Of a stretch of DNA of 64,000 bases, positions 48,621 to 59,966 are shown in pieces (position 1 is the first letter of the stretch; the number at the start of each line of letters is the position of its first letter). The stretch spans positions 1,736,001 to 1,800,000 of the forward strand of contig JANTQA010000026.1 in NCBI GenBank assembly GCA_027625915.1, in the 5' to 3' direction. Under the pieces are notes generated by a model. That model was given only the letters and a program-made list of their open reading frames with translations. It made no database searches and had not been told where the DNA came from. The position numbers were made by a program, and so were the translations under genes. The DNA is from Anaeramoeba flamelloides (Eukaryota > Metamonada > Anaeramoebidae).

Positions 48621-49175
48621 AGAATTATTTTTAATACAAGGACTTGACCCTTAAAAGTTAAAATTTTCAATTATTTTTTACTTATTCTTCACTGATCACT
48701 GAAGATATATGAAACTTAAATTCCTCAAACTTGGAATAATGACTATTTCTAAAATCTACAAACCAATTTCACTTGAATGGAAAAAGCATTGCAATATAAA
48801 ATCCAAAAAAATTCACTTTATCAAAAGTTTTCTATTATAAGCACAAATTTTGATGAAATTGAATATTCTTAAATTTTGGTTTTAGTTAATCTTTTGGATT
48901 TTATTTTGATTCTAAGAATCCAATTGTTTTGGACTGAGGTTTTTGGTTAAAAAATAAGGAAAAAATAGGTGATTTAGAAATAATCTAAAATGAGGACATT
49001 TATTACTGTTTTACAACAAAAATAGATTTCATATTTTTTTCCTATTTGAAAATTTTTTTCAGGAATGGTAACCAAAGTATGGTGAATTAAAAAATGTATT
49101 TTCTATATTTGCGCCCGTGTTACAGCATTCTTCGAGGAACCAAATGATTTTTTTCATTTTTTATTGTTTTTCAAA
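48621..49175. other. Upstream region of the ankyrin gene
   Basis: AT-rich, with one more GC-containing patch just upstream of the gene (GCGCCCGTGTTACAGCATTC at 49111-49130) that may lie in the promoter or 5' UTR. I recognise no motif. Confidence 0.4.
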
Positions 49176-51227
49176 ATGTATCGCTTAAGGTTTCGGAGAA
49201 AAATCGAACTCAAAAACTTGTTCAAGAAACTAACAAAAAAAAACATAAACAAGTGTTATGGAAGGGACAACTTAACAACAACTCAAATCTTATTAAAAAG
49301 CAGAAACCCAAGATTAAAAGATTTAAAAAAAATATTTTTGCTTGGATCCAAAGATCTCAGTCAAAAGCATAGCTTTCGACAGAAACCATTGAATATTCTT
49401 GTTCTCGGAAACACACCACTAAGAAAAGATTTGGTTTATTGCTTATTCGATAATTGTCCAACAAAAATTGTTCTTGATTCCTTATTTTTCCAATTTATTG
49501 ACTTATTTATGCTTCTTCAAAAAGAATGCTATTTTGAAAATTTAATTGATTTTTTAAAATTGACTTTGGTGTATTGGTTTGAAAAAAAAAAAGAAAAACG
49601 ACTGATGAAAATAAGTAAAGAAATAAAAAAAGAAAACACACAAGTAAAAGAAAAAGAAACAGAAAACAAACAAGAAAAAAAAAAACAAAAACAAAGAAAA
49701 CACAATAGCATTTCTTTGATTTTGGATTGTTTAAATAATAAAGAAGATTTGATAACAATAAAGGAATTAATGAAAAAAAACGAAATTAGTCTTCACTACC
49801 ATGACAAAAAAACTCGTTTAAATTTATTACACGCCCTAATTTTGTCGAACAAATGTGATAATTTAGAATTAAAAATGGAAATCATCAAAGAAATTGTTGA
49901 TCAAAACAAAAGTAAAAAAATTTTAAATCAAAAAATCAATTGGGTGAATTATTCTGAATTACATTTGCTTTCGATGTGTCTGGTTACCCCCGACTTCGCA
50001 GTTGAATTAGCGAAACTGCTTCTAAAATCAGGATCAAATATTTGCATTGTTGATAATAATAATATTACTCCATTCTATTTACATTTACAACAAGAAAAAA
50101 TTAATGAAAATTTAATTAGATTGTATCTTGAGTGTGTTGATGATATTAATAAATTAAACTTGAAAGAATTTACAAGCAACAATAATAATATAAATAACAA
50201 TAATTATAATTTGTCTTTGAGGTGTGAGCAAAATAAAACTTTATTTCAACTATTTTGTCAGCATGAGTGCAATTCCATTGAATTATACAAATTGTTTATT
50301 CAAAAGGGCGTAAAGGCCAAAATTATTGAAAATAGCAATCCAACCCATTCCTTACTTAATATCGTATGTAGAAGGGCAAACCCCACCTTGGAAATCATCA
50401 AATTATTAAGAGAACACGGCGCTAATATCATTGATTCAAATTTGAGTCCAAAGCCATCTTTTCGTCAAACAACTTTAGTTATCCTTATAATGAATGAAAA
50501 ATGCGGTGAAAAATATCAAATTATAAAATATTTTTTAAAGAATGGAGTTGATTTAAGCATTAAAACCAAAGACTCAAAATACAATATTCTCCATTATCTT
50601 TGCATAAGTTCCAATTTTCCTAAATTTGAGCAATGCCTCGAATTATTATTAAATAAGACAAAGGATTTGACAAATGACATTAATATAAACTCAGCTAATA
50701 TTTCCTCAAAGACCCCTTTAAATTTTCTAATGAAATATTATACAAAAATTTCCGTTCCTTTTTTAGAAATGTTAATAAATGATTTTGGATGTGATCTTAT
50801 TAATAATTACTCTCAAAAATACGGTTTCAAATATTATCCGTTAATGAGCTATTTCTTCAGAAATGATTTCAACCCAAAAATTGCTGATTTTTTTATCTCT
50901 CAGTTTGGTAACCATGATTTTTTATCCCAAATTTCTACCTTAAATACAAATATGTTCCATGTGCTTAGTAAGACAGTTTATATTAACCCAGATAAATTTA
51001 TTTATCTTTATCAACGTTGCAATGTAAAATTAGATTTAAAATCAAAAAAAACAAACGAAACAGCTTTACATATTGTCTGTAGAAATACATCTTGTTCCAC
51101 AGCTATTATTGGATTCTTTATACAAAATGGTTTAAATATTAACCAATTAAACCGATTTAAGAAAACACCTTTAAATATTTTTATTGCTTTCATAATCAAT
51201 AAATTTATTGAATTTGTAGAATGGTGA
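49176..51227 (+). CDS. Ankyrin-repeat protein
   Basis: 683 aa from ATG (MYRLRFRRKIEL) to TGA, without introns. Residues 1-140 are a basic then hydrophobic-helical head (FFQFIDLFMLLQKECYFENL) that I do not recognise. Residues about 145-175 are a K/E/Q run. From about residue 205 to the end come diverged ankyrin units of 33-40 residues, seen from TPL/LLH and LLL-x-x-G/A motifs: LNLLHALILS, SELHLLSMCL...KLLLKSGSNI, SLLNIVCRRA...LLREHGANI, NILHYLCISS, KTPLNFLMKY, TALHIVCRNT...FFIQNGLNI, KTPLNIFIAF. Ankyrin repeats bind other proteins; the partner is unknown. The last repeat is incomplete, ending FIEFVEW just before a TA microsatellite, so the C-terminus may be shortened or continue in an exon I could not identify. 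Codon use matches the AT-rich surroundings. Confidence 0.85.
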   Translation: MYRLRFRRKIELKNLFKKLTKKNINKCYGRDNLTTTQILLKSRNPRLKDLKKIFLLGSKDLSQKHSFRQKPLNILVLGNTPLRKDLVYCLFDNCPTKIVLDSLFFQFIDLFMLLQKECYFENLIDFLKLTLVYWFEKKKEKRLMKISKEIKKENTQVKEKETENKQEKKKQKQRKHNSISLILDCLNNKEDLITIKELMKKNEISLHYHDKKTRLNLLHALILSNKCDNLELKMEIIKEIVDQNKSKKILNQKINWVNYSELHLLSMCLVTPDFAVELAKLLLKSGSNICIVDNNNITPFYLHLQQEKINENLIRLYLECVDDINKLNLKEFTSNNNNINNNNYNLSLRCEQNKTLFQLFCQHECNSIELYKLFIQKGVKAKIIENSNPTHSLLNIVCRRANPTLEIIKLLREHGANIIDSNLSPKPSFRQTTLVILIMNEKCGEKYQIIKYFLKNGVDLSIKTKDSKYNILHYLCISSNFPKFEQCLELLLNKTKDLTNDININSANISSKTPLNFLMKYYTKISVPFLEMLINDFGCDLINNYSQKYGFKYYPLMSYFFRNDFNPKIADFFISQFGNHDFLSQISTLNTNMFHVLSKTVYINPDKFIYLYQRCNVKLDLKSKKTNETALHIVCRNTSCSTAIIGFFIQNGLNINQLNRFKKTPLNIFIAFIINKFIEFVEW

Positions 51228-54150
51228 TATATATATATATCCTTTTTTCAAACAAAAGGGCACACCTCTAAAATCATCAATACTATTAAATTTGATTGTT
51301 AATAAGATAATTACTTATTGGTGATTTTCATTTTAACTATTCATTTTTCATTTTTTTATTTATGGATATTGAACGCTTGTAAAATGAAAAAACAAGATAA
51401 GAAGAAACCAATTTGGAAATAATTTGTCAGTATAAAAATGGAAACAGTTTAAGTATGATTTTCAATTAGCTAGATATAGAAATTAAGAAAGGCCATTTTT
51501 GGATTGATGTATGGAACCAAGAAAAAAGAAAATAAGGAAAAAAAAACAATTCCAACTAAATACCCAGATAAATTGTTGCTTTATCTTGGAAATTAGACTT
51601 TAAAGAACAAAAGTTGATGTGTAAAGAGTTATCAATAATATGTAAAGAACTTTTCCCCAATTCACCTTGTTCAAAAGTTTTTATTGATTTTATTATTTTT
51701 TTCCCAACAATTTACAAAACGAGATTTCTCATTTCAAATAAAAGGGCACACCAATTTTTAAAATATTTATTTCTAATTTTTATTGTTTGGTTTTAATGAG
51801 TTTTAAAGATTCAGTTTGAGTGTTTTTTTTATGTTTTAAAGCGTTTCTTATATTTTAGAATTATACTACAATTAATTTGATTCAATGATGAATAATTCTT
51901 CAAATATTTTGTGTTTTTTTTATTTGAAAAAGAGTTTATATATATACATTAGGGACTATTTCGCAAAAATATTTTTTTTCTAAAAAATTAACATTTTTTT
52001 TTTTGAGATTATGATTATTATTTATTAAATATTAGTTTCAGAAAAACCCTTTTTACAAAAGTAATTGTTTAGATATTCTTTCAAAATACACTCCAATCCA
52101 AAATTTTTAAAACATCAATATTGAATTTTTGAAAAAAAAATATTATTCAATCAATTCTCAAAGAAATATCAAATTAGAACACATTCAATAATTAAAATGA
52201 AAGATTGTTGATAAATTCCAATACTCACAAAACCAAAAATAAATAATTATCAATACTAATAAATTATCAGTGTGTCAAATTTTTGGAGATGGGCCAAACA
52301 AAAAAATACATTGATAAATTTATTTAAATTCTATCAACCATTATTGATCGATCAACTTATTAGAGATCATCAACTAAATTTATTTGAGTTCTTCTGTTTT
52401 GTAGAACTCAACTTTAACATAATATCAATCAAAGTAAAAAAATTTCCCAATCAACGAAATATGTTACGTAATTCAAAAAATAAAATGAGAATAAAATTCT
52501 CAAAGATGAAAAAATGATTTTCCTATTTTACAACAATCAAAATTATTTCCTATTTGAATGCTCCTTGTATTATTGTGATTCTTTGAACCCTGATAACTAT
52601 GTGGAAAAATTTGAATTTTTGTTTATTTTTATAAGTATTTATATTCAATACCTTATGATTGTTATGCAAAAAATATTTAAAGGATAAGAAATATTGTTTT
52701 AACAAATTAATCTCACTAATGTCTTTAATATTTTTAATTGTTGAGCTATTTCTCAATAATATTATTTTTTTTTTAAATTTCTAAATGAAATTGTTCTCAT
52801 TATTAATTTGAAAATTAACACTTTTCTAATTGAAATAAGGTTCAATTAAAGTTGACAAAAACAATTTTTTTGTCATTTAATTGCAAAATTATAGAAAAAA
52901 AACAAATTTTTTCGAACGAAAATAGTTAAAATACAAACTTCAAAGAAAAAAGAAAGATATTTTTTTTTTTTTTTTTAATGAAACATAGTCAATTACGGAA
53001 TAAAAGAGCAAAGTAATTTAAAAGTATTTTATTTGTTATATTTTTTCTTTGATATTTGAAGTCAATATATTAGGAAATCACCGATACAAAATAGGAATAT
53101 AAAATCAAATTTCCCTATTTCCAACTTCTTAAACATGCAATCTACTATATTTTGACTTGTTATAAATTATTTTTAATTTTTTAATTTTTATTTTTTTTCT
53201 TTTTCTTTTTGGTTATTGATAAGAAAATGAGGATAATTGAATCCATAAATTATTCATAAAAAACAAGTAAAATAAATTTTACAAAAAAATTAGCCTATAA
53301 CATTTGAAAATTACTTTCCTTTTCAACACATTTTTTTTTTTTTTTTTTTTTTTGGTCAGTATTCCTCCTTTTTAAAACCAAACAAAAAAACCTTCATCTT
53401 CTCCAGTTGTTTTAGATCTGCTGAAAATTCAATTTAAAATCAATAAAATTGTAAAATTTTGACTATTTTTTTTTTGAATAATCTCTCGTGTGAAAAAAAA
53501 AAAATGAAAGATAATAAAATATAATTTTTTTTTGATTTACTTCGAAAAAAAAAATAACAAAAAAACTATTTTTTTTAAGGTGGAGAATGAAAACTCAATA
53601 AATTAATTAAAATTCTATTATTTGGGTTCTGAATGGGTCATTTTATTTTTAAAATAGATTTTATCATTTCAATAAATTAATAATTTTTTTTTAGTTAATT
53701 TTATTACGAAAAACTTACAAATATAAATAATTCGATGATGAACGAAATTCCAAAAATACCATTTAACAATTTGAATTTGTTAACATCAAAATTTTTCATA
53801 AGCTAAAACATAGTATTGGAGTGATTTATAATGAGGAGAGTAAGAAGGTTTTAGTTTCTTTTTGATATATGAACTTGAACATAGAATTTACAATAAAAAA
53901 TATTCTGAATTTTCCCGATTTCCTCTTAATTAAAATTTCAAGAACAAAAATGATTAAAATAACAATTCAAGAAATTATAGAATAGTTTTAATTTTGGAAA
54001 ATGCTTTGAAGGATTCGAAAAATAAGCATAAAAATAAATCTTGAATATATTTAAAGATAGAACAACCAAAAGATGTGTTAATGTTGGCTTTTTGTGGTCT
54101 TTCTAAATTAACTTTGATTGTGGTAAATTACTTAATAAAAAAGTATAATA
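51228..54150. other. Gene-free spacer with possible decayed ankyrin tail
   Basis: Directly after the ankyrin stop, a (TA)n run is followed in the same frame by FFKQKGTPLKSSILLNLIV, which reads like an ankyrin TPL helix. A related string, KGTPIFKIFI, recurs at about 51740 (DNA word AAAAGGGCACACC at both sites). The rest, about 51.8-54.15 kb, is AT-rich with long T tracts and short frames (52272-52517, 52550-52756) lacking motifs. Confidence 0.4.
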
Positions 54151-54690
54151 AGAACTAAACTTTTTTTCTGTCAAAGGATCCCAAAAAAAATTTCCAAATA
54201 TCAAATCATTTTTGATAAATGGGCGTTGTAGAATAATTAAGAAAGAAATAGAATAATTCTTATCAGAAAATAGTTGATATCTGTATCACGTAAATCTTAT
54301 CAATCAATATATTTTCTAAAAATTTGAAAATCCCAAATTCTTATTTATGTGCATTTAAAAAAACAACAAGGTTAATTTTGATCTTCAATTGAAGATCCAA
54401 ATAAAAATCCATTAGAAATAAATATATTTTCTCTACAATAGTTTTCACTATTTCAGTAACATTAGAATAACACCTATTTATCAAGTGGTTATCAGTATTT
54501 CAATAATTTTGTAAAAAAATTGTAAATCATTTAGATATCAAAAAAAAAAAAAAAAATGTAAAAAATTGATTTCAATTTTGAAATTTACAAAATTAAATTA
54601 TTTTCTCCAAATATCCATTCAAAATCTTTTAAACACAAGTTATTAACGTATTACAGCTGGACCACTTTGACTGGAAAATAGTTTTGTTTC
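54151..54690. mobile_element. DNA element family D (copy 1), diverged
   Basis: Imperfect inverted ends of about 30 bp: AACTAAACTTTTTTTCTGTC then AAAGGATCCC on the left, and TGGACCACTTTGACTGGAAA then ATAGTTTTG on the right. The ends resemble those of the element at 59.97-60.68 kb (AAACTATTTTTCAGTCAAAG). No coding capacity is seen. It is older or more decayed than the 60-kb copy. Confidence 0.55.
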
Positions 54691-54975
54691 AAACAATATA
54701 AATAAAAAGTCTTTTTATTTTCTGTATTGTTTTTTCTTATTTTGTTTAATTATTTTAAGTCTCGACAAACCACCACCTTATTCTACACCGCTTCTTCCAA
54801 TGATCACACATTATACCAAGTCTTTTACACAATAACAACGAAATCTCACCCACTGTCTAATTATGGGATTTCGAAGGTTATTTTCAATTGCTACTTTCTC
54901 TAAAATAACTGGCTATTTTATCACCCGGGATGTATAATAGAGATTATTTCGTCAAACATCGCAGAATAACTCTGT
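54691..54975. other. 3' flank of MTMR14-like gene
   Basis: More complex than typical spacer here (for example ACCGCTTCTTCCAATGATCA, CACCCGGGATGTATAATAG), but all six frames are broken. Probably the 3' UTR or a structured non-coding segment; I cannot name it. Confidence 0.4.
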
Positions 54976-56571
54976 TTATTTTATTATTGTTTTTATTAGT
55001 TTTTTAGAATAACATTTTTTAAATTCTTTTCTGAGTTGTGTTAATTTTGTAATTCTGGTTGAGGAAATATTTGGGAATTTTTTTCTGTTTTTGTTATTAT
55101 TTTGAAATAAGAAAGTGTTGTCTTTCAAAAATTTATATTTCCAAGCATTTCTAAAAGTATTATAAGAATAATCATCAAAGGAAATATATTTTAGGAAATA
55201 AAATTGAAAGCACAATATTTGATAATTCTTTTGTAGTCTTTCATTCAATTTGTGCCCAAATAATAGCCAATCGTATGAAATTGTTAAATACAGCATTTCT
55301 TGCGCACTTAGGGATTTATGTATTAGACCATCAGCCCATAACGAAATCCGTATTAGGGATATAAACAAAGGCGTGCGGTCCCAACCAGAGAGGCAATGGA
55401 TATCTAAACCCGAATTCTTTGTAGGGTCTGATACCATTGAAAGCATCAATTTGAAATAATTTTGTGTCAATTTGATAATGTCCCAAGAACGGTAATTTTT
55501 CCAACACACTTTGCGAATTGGGATAAGGCTCTGAAGTTCCGGATCCATCTTTAAAGTTGTTGTATTTATCGGATCACTCCAATTGTAAATGATCCCTTTA
55601 GCATTATAATTCTTAACTGCAAACTCTTCAAAGAGCTCCACGCCTGGGTAGGGCAAAGAGTTAATTGAAAACCCACAGTAACGATTGTAACTGTCTGCCT
55701 TTTCGCTGCCTGAGATCTCAAAGCCAAATATCCTTTTCTTGTTTTCAACCATTAGATCTACAATATATTTGACCTTCCATATTTTTTTTAACAAACTAAT
55801 ATCTGCTAGCCTTAATAATGGAACTAATCCATCATTATAACTGCTTTTTAATGATTTCCTTTTAAGCATTTTCCGTTTCTTATTCATTTCCAAAATAATA
55901 TTATTTGTTTGTGTTTGTGTTTTGGTTTGAGTCTTAGTTTTTGTTTCTGTTACAGACTCTTTTTTCTTTTTGTTTTTAATTTGATCCTTGTTTTTAATCT
56001 TTTGTGGAAGTGAATTCATACGAAGATCAGTTAAAATCTCTCCAACGCGGTTTCTTCGATTTAGGATTACTTCTGGTGTTTTTGATAAAGTGCTGCTTCG
56101 GCAAATAGATTTCCCATCCAAATTGATCACCTCAACCGGATAGCGCATTCGAAGACGGGAATCTCTTGACAAGATCAGTTTTGCGATTAATTGTTCATTC
56201 CATTTGATCAGAGAACTTTTGTTCTTGTTCTTGTTCTTGTTCTTGTTCTTGTTATTGTTATTGTTATTGTTATTGTTATTGTTGTTGAACTTATTGCTAT
56301 TAGTTTTGTTCCTTTTGTTTTTATTTTTATTGGATGACTTGATAACTAACCTCTTTTTCGGAACAACATAGATTTCTTGGCCATAGGTCGAACAAAGACC
56401 ATACTTTTTATTTTCTAAAACAAAAAAATCAAAATCTTTGCTGAAGAGATCTTTACATTTGTTTGTTGCACAATTACGATAATTTGTTTGACATTCACTC
56501 CTTTTTAAATTTTTATTCAAAATATAATTTTCAAACAATTCCAAAATATCCTTGTTTGTGATTATTTCCAT
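54976..56571 (-). CDS. MTMR14: Myotubularin-related phosphoinositide 3-phosphatase, MTMR14-like
   Basis: 531 aa, ATG (MEIITNKDILELFENY) to TAA, no introns. The match to MTMR14 (Jumpy) in the catalytic half is strong: SEKADSYNRYCGF, SLPYPGVELFEEF, GIIYNWSDP, SWDIIKLTQNYFKLMLS, then the CX5R phosphatase loop C393-L-S-G-W-D-R399 in IHCLSGWDRTPLFISLIR, followed by LWADGLIHKSLS and YDWLLFGHKL. Known role of the family: removal of the 3-phosphate from PI3P and PI(3,5)P2 on endosomal and autophagic membranes, restraining autophagy. Like MTMR14 it lacks a recognisable PH-GRAM domain. Two low-complexity inserts, Asn/Lys (about residues 85-125) and K/T/Q (about 200-230), interrupt the N-terminal half and may be disordered loops. 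All visible catalytic residues are present, so it is likely active. An in-frame TTG eight codons upstream is not needed as a start. Confidence 0.93.
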   Translation of the reverse strand: MEIITNKDILELFENYILNKNLKRSECQTNYRNCATNKCKDLFSKDFDFFVLENKKYGLCSTYGQEIYVVPKKRLVIKSSNKNKNKRNKTNSNKFNNNNNNNNNNNNKNKNKNKNKNKSSLIKWNEQLIAKLILSRDSRLRMRYPVEVINLDGKSICRSSTLSKTPEVILNRRNRVGEILTDLRMNSLPQKIKNKDQIKNKKKKESVTETKTKTQTKTQTQTNNIILEMNKKRKMLKRKSLKSSYNDGLVPLLRLADISLLKKIWKVKYIVDLMVENKKRIFGFEISGSEKADSYNRYCGFSINSLPYPGVELFEEFAVKNYNAKGIIYNWSDPINTTTLKMDPELQSLIPIRKVCWKNYRSWDIIKLTQNYFKLMLSMVSDPTKNSGLDIHCLSGWDRTPLFISLIRISLWADGLIHKSLSAQEMLYLTISYDWLLFGHKLNERLQKNYQILCFQFYFLKYISFDDYSYNTFRNAWKYKFLKDNTFLFQNNNKNRKKFPNISSTRITKLTQLRKEFKKCYSKKLIKTIIK

Positions 56572-56771
56572 ACCTTTATTTTTATTTTTTAACAAATGAA
56601 ATGATTATTGGAAAAGTGAAAAAAATGATCAAGGTTTTACAAAAATGATTTTTAGGGTTTTCGTGTTTTCCAATTAATAAATGAAAAGTTTCAGATTTAA
56701 GGGACTAGTCTCGATTATTTTTTTTCTGACCAATTTCTAAATAAGGGTTCCTGATCTTGAAATATGTTTAA

Positions 56772-57191
56772 CTATTGTGGAAAAAAAGTGAAACACGGTT
56801 TTTAATTGGGAACATTACAGAAAATGAAAAGTAAAATCAAATAAAAAGAAGAAACCAATTAACTTCAAATAATAACCCAGTATATTATTTTCAATCAACC
56901 CAACAAATACAATTTAAATCTATTTTGATTTATGGAAATTGTATGTGTGGTTTTGGAGATCTCAAAAATAGTCAATTTTTTGAACAAATTTTTAATAATA
57001 GATCAATCAAAGAAAAACCCATACTAAAAGATAGTATTAAAAAAACTGTTATTGTGTTGAATACTTCATTTTGTCTTTATTTATTTATTTATTCTTTTTT
57101 TCATTGATCTTACTTTTAATTTTCAGTAATGTTCCCAATTAAAAACTGTGTTTCACTTTTTTTCCATGTTTCACTTTTTTTCCACAATGGT
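56772..57191. mobile_element. MITE family H (copy 2), TIR (C)CATTGTGGAAAAAAAGTG
   Basis: Left end TATTGTGGAAAAAAAGTGAA; right end its inverse, ending TTTTTTTCCACAATGG. It is the same orientation and the same interior as the copy at 16.8 kb. The right terminus is partly duplicated (the word TTTCACTTTTTTTCCA occurs twice in tandem at about 57150-57184), an oddity not seen in the other copy. The 60-codon frame at 56925-57107 lies inside and is not conserved as a frame. Confidence 0.85.
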
Positions 57192-57353
57192 AATATTGAA
57201 AATAAATAGGGTTTTCAAATCTAAGTAATCCGCAAATAATTTTCTCAATCTCTATTAAGGATTATCTAAAAAAAGGCCACTATGGCCTGTATACCAGTTA
57301 AAACATCTCGGAAATGGATTCTTTATTTTATGATATCCAGAAGAATGATCAAA

Positions 57354-57549
57354 TTTCAAATTTTTAGGAATTCGGTAAATTTGACATGATCAGTTTGTTT
57401 ATTGTCAGTCTTTAAGTGAAAACCACAACCCAACCATGTTTGTTCTAACTCAATTTTTTCAAAGGCAGTGATATATTGGAAGACAATACTTCAATTAGAA
57501 CTTTCATGGCTGGGTTGTGTACATTGAATTTATCGGAATGCAAATTTTT
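57354..57549. repeat. Fold-back element with ACAACCCA arms
   Basis: Inverted arms share GGAATTCGGTAAATTTGAC (left) with the inverse of GAATTTATCGGAATGC (right), and CCACAACCCAACCATG with the inverse of CATGGCTGGGTTGTGT, plus GTTCTAA-T. The left arm carries about 35 bp of extra sequence between these blocks. It is non-coding; no second copy was noticed. Confidence 0.65.
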
Positions 57550-57562
57550 CTTTGTCATTTTA

Positions 57563-59966
57563 TAAATAATTTAAAATGAAAAGGGGAAAAGTTAGAAGTG
57601 ATTTATTTTTTATTTGCGATTCATTTTCATTATTTGTTTTTCTCAAATGTGAAAAAGATTTTTTTTTTTATTTTTTCATATTTTTATTTTTAGAATTTTT
57701 TTGATCTTATTTGTAAAAAAATTTATTAATGTGTTCTTTTCTATAAAAAAAAACACTTTTTTGTTGGTAACAATGAAATTAAATATCGTCAATTTCGCTT
57801 TAAAAAGAAAAAAAAAAATTTCTTTTTCATTTTTTTGAGGTTGCTAAAAATTAGGTGCACGGAAAAAAAGACAAAAGAATTTAAAAATTCAAAAAATGTT
57901 GTTGCCTTTGAAATTTTGCAAAAAAATTCTGGAAAATGGTGCATTTTAGGTTTCTGGTTAATTGAAAAGGATAAAGTGTCTAAAACTGTGATGTTTAAAC
58001 CCACGTTACCCCCGAAATGGCCTTTTTTTAGATAGTCCTTAAATTTAGGTAAAAAAAAAAAAGTAAATTCGACTAGTCCTTTAGGGAATTACCTTCTACC
58101 AAGGAGAAGTCTAAGATTAAAGTAGATTGATATTGTGTATAATCACATTGATGAGCTCCTTGGTTGAAATGTCTCTAAAAAATCTATTAGTTAAGTAGTA
58201 ATATTTGTTGATCTCGTCAATTAAAAATTATCCTATTTATGGTAAAAAATCAACAATTTCAGAATAAAAATCTGTAGTTGCCTCAAATTTAAAAAATGAA
58301 TTATCAATTTTCAAACTTCCAAAGTTGGAAAAGGTCTTTCTTAAATTTTTCTTAAAATTTATTTTACTGTTGTTAAAATATAGTGTTCAGAAAAGTTTGA
58401 TCTTTGTTTGAAAATAAAAATCATGTTTTTTTGTTATTAGAAGACGGATACATCAACCGATCATCGAACCCAACAATAAACCCTAATTAAACATGGTAAT
58501 GGTTTTCTAAAGGTTCAATTATTTCAAAAGGAATTCTTAAAATAAAGGATCATATTGGAAAATATTTCTCAAAAAATAAAGTTAAAGATTGCTAAAATTT
58601 TTATCATCAATCAAAAATTTCAAAAAAATTGAGTAAATTATCAAAAATTTTCAATTAATTGCATTCCTAATTTCAATATTTTTTTGTGCCTTAAATTTAA
58701 TTCAAAGTTTGTACCTTAAAAGTGGAACTGGCCTTATTTTTTTTTTTAATTAAATCGATTTTATAAAAAATGAATATGATAAAAATAGTTTAAGATTATA
58801 AACATAATATTTATTATATAATCAGTGTATTACAATAATTTCTTTTTAAAAATTATCAATAATATTAAAATGCTATCTTGAACATTTTTTTGTTAAGATT
58901 AATTTACTATTAAAATCTTTTCAGTTACACAATTAAAATATTACATGAATTCAAAATAAAGGAAACAAGACTGTCAATTGTTTTATGAAATATCGAACCA
59001 AAAATAATAAATGTCTTCGAATTAAGATTTTAAAAGTATAAAAAACAATAAAATCCAAAAATACATCCGATCTTTAAAAAGATAAACTTTTACAACTTAG
59101 TCTATTATCTATACAAACACTATATCTATGTTTTTTAAAATAAATATTTTTAAATTGTATACTTTTTTTATAATATTTCATACTTTTGTATATTTTTTTC
59201 ACATTGTTTTATTTATTATTCATATTTTTATTAGAAATATTACTTAAATTTTTGGTTTTTGAAAAGGTTAAGTAAGAAAATTTCATTAAAAATTTACAAA
59301 AAATATAATTTTTTCTCTTTTTTATATAAATATTAATCCATAGATTTAGGATTTTAGATCAATCAGTTAAAGTTTTTCAGAAATTAAATAATCATTTTTT
59401 TTTCCATTTTTAAAAACCTTAAATCTGAGTAAGTGAATTGTAATTTTCTTGATGAATTCTGTAATGATCAAATAAATTAAAAAACTGAAAAAAATGACCA
59501 AAAGGCTTTAATACGTTCAAATTTATTGTAAACAAATTAATATAGAGAAATTGATCAAAAAAATGCATCAAATGCCATGAATGTGTATTTTACATTAAAA
59601 AACTCTCATCTTTTGAAAATTAACACTTTTTGTTTCTTATGTTCACAAAAATTAACAGTTCGTTGTATTAAAAAAAAAACAATTTATACCGAATTCTAAT
59701 TTTCATAATATCTTTAAATTGCTCAATCTATTTTAAAATTATCTATTAGGAAGATACCTTTTTTGTAAAAATTTAGTTGTTTTGTAAACACATTTTTCCG
59801 GATAACAAATTTCAAACTCTTGACGTTATTCAAAAAAAGTTTGGATCTTGAAAAAATCATTTGATTTTCATTGAAGTTAGATCTTAAAAAATCATTAAGT
59901 AAACAATATTAACCAGATTGACTAAAACAAAATGTATAAATATAAGAATTATGAATTGGTGTATTT
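57563..59966. other. Gene-free AT-rich spacer
   Basis: Contains the family A remnant near 58.7 kb and a weak inverted pair (CTACCAAGGAG / CTCCTTGGTTG) at about 58095-58167. The 66-codon frame at 57835-58035 starts from a non-ATG codon and has no motif. I see no gene. Confidence 0.5.
58681..58731. repeat. Family A fold-back terminus (partial copy)
   Basis: About 50 bp, including TTTGTACCTTAAAAGTGGAA, matches the right end of the element at 2-189. The partner arm upstream is not recognisable, so this is a truncated or solo terminus. Confidence 0.65.

Noticed and set aside
51614-51796. 60-codon frame with SNKRAH string downstream of the ankyrin gene
   Set aside because: The string arises from a duplicated DNA word read in a different frame from the ankyrin-like one; no independent support.
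57835-58035. 66-codon frame ending KPTLPPKWPFFR
   Set aside because: Starts from TTG, has no homologous-looking motif, and is short enough to arise by chance.
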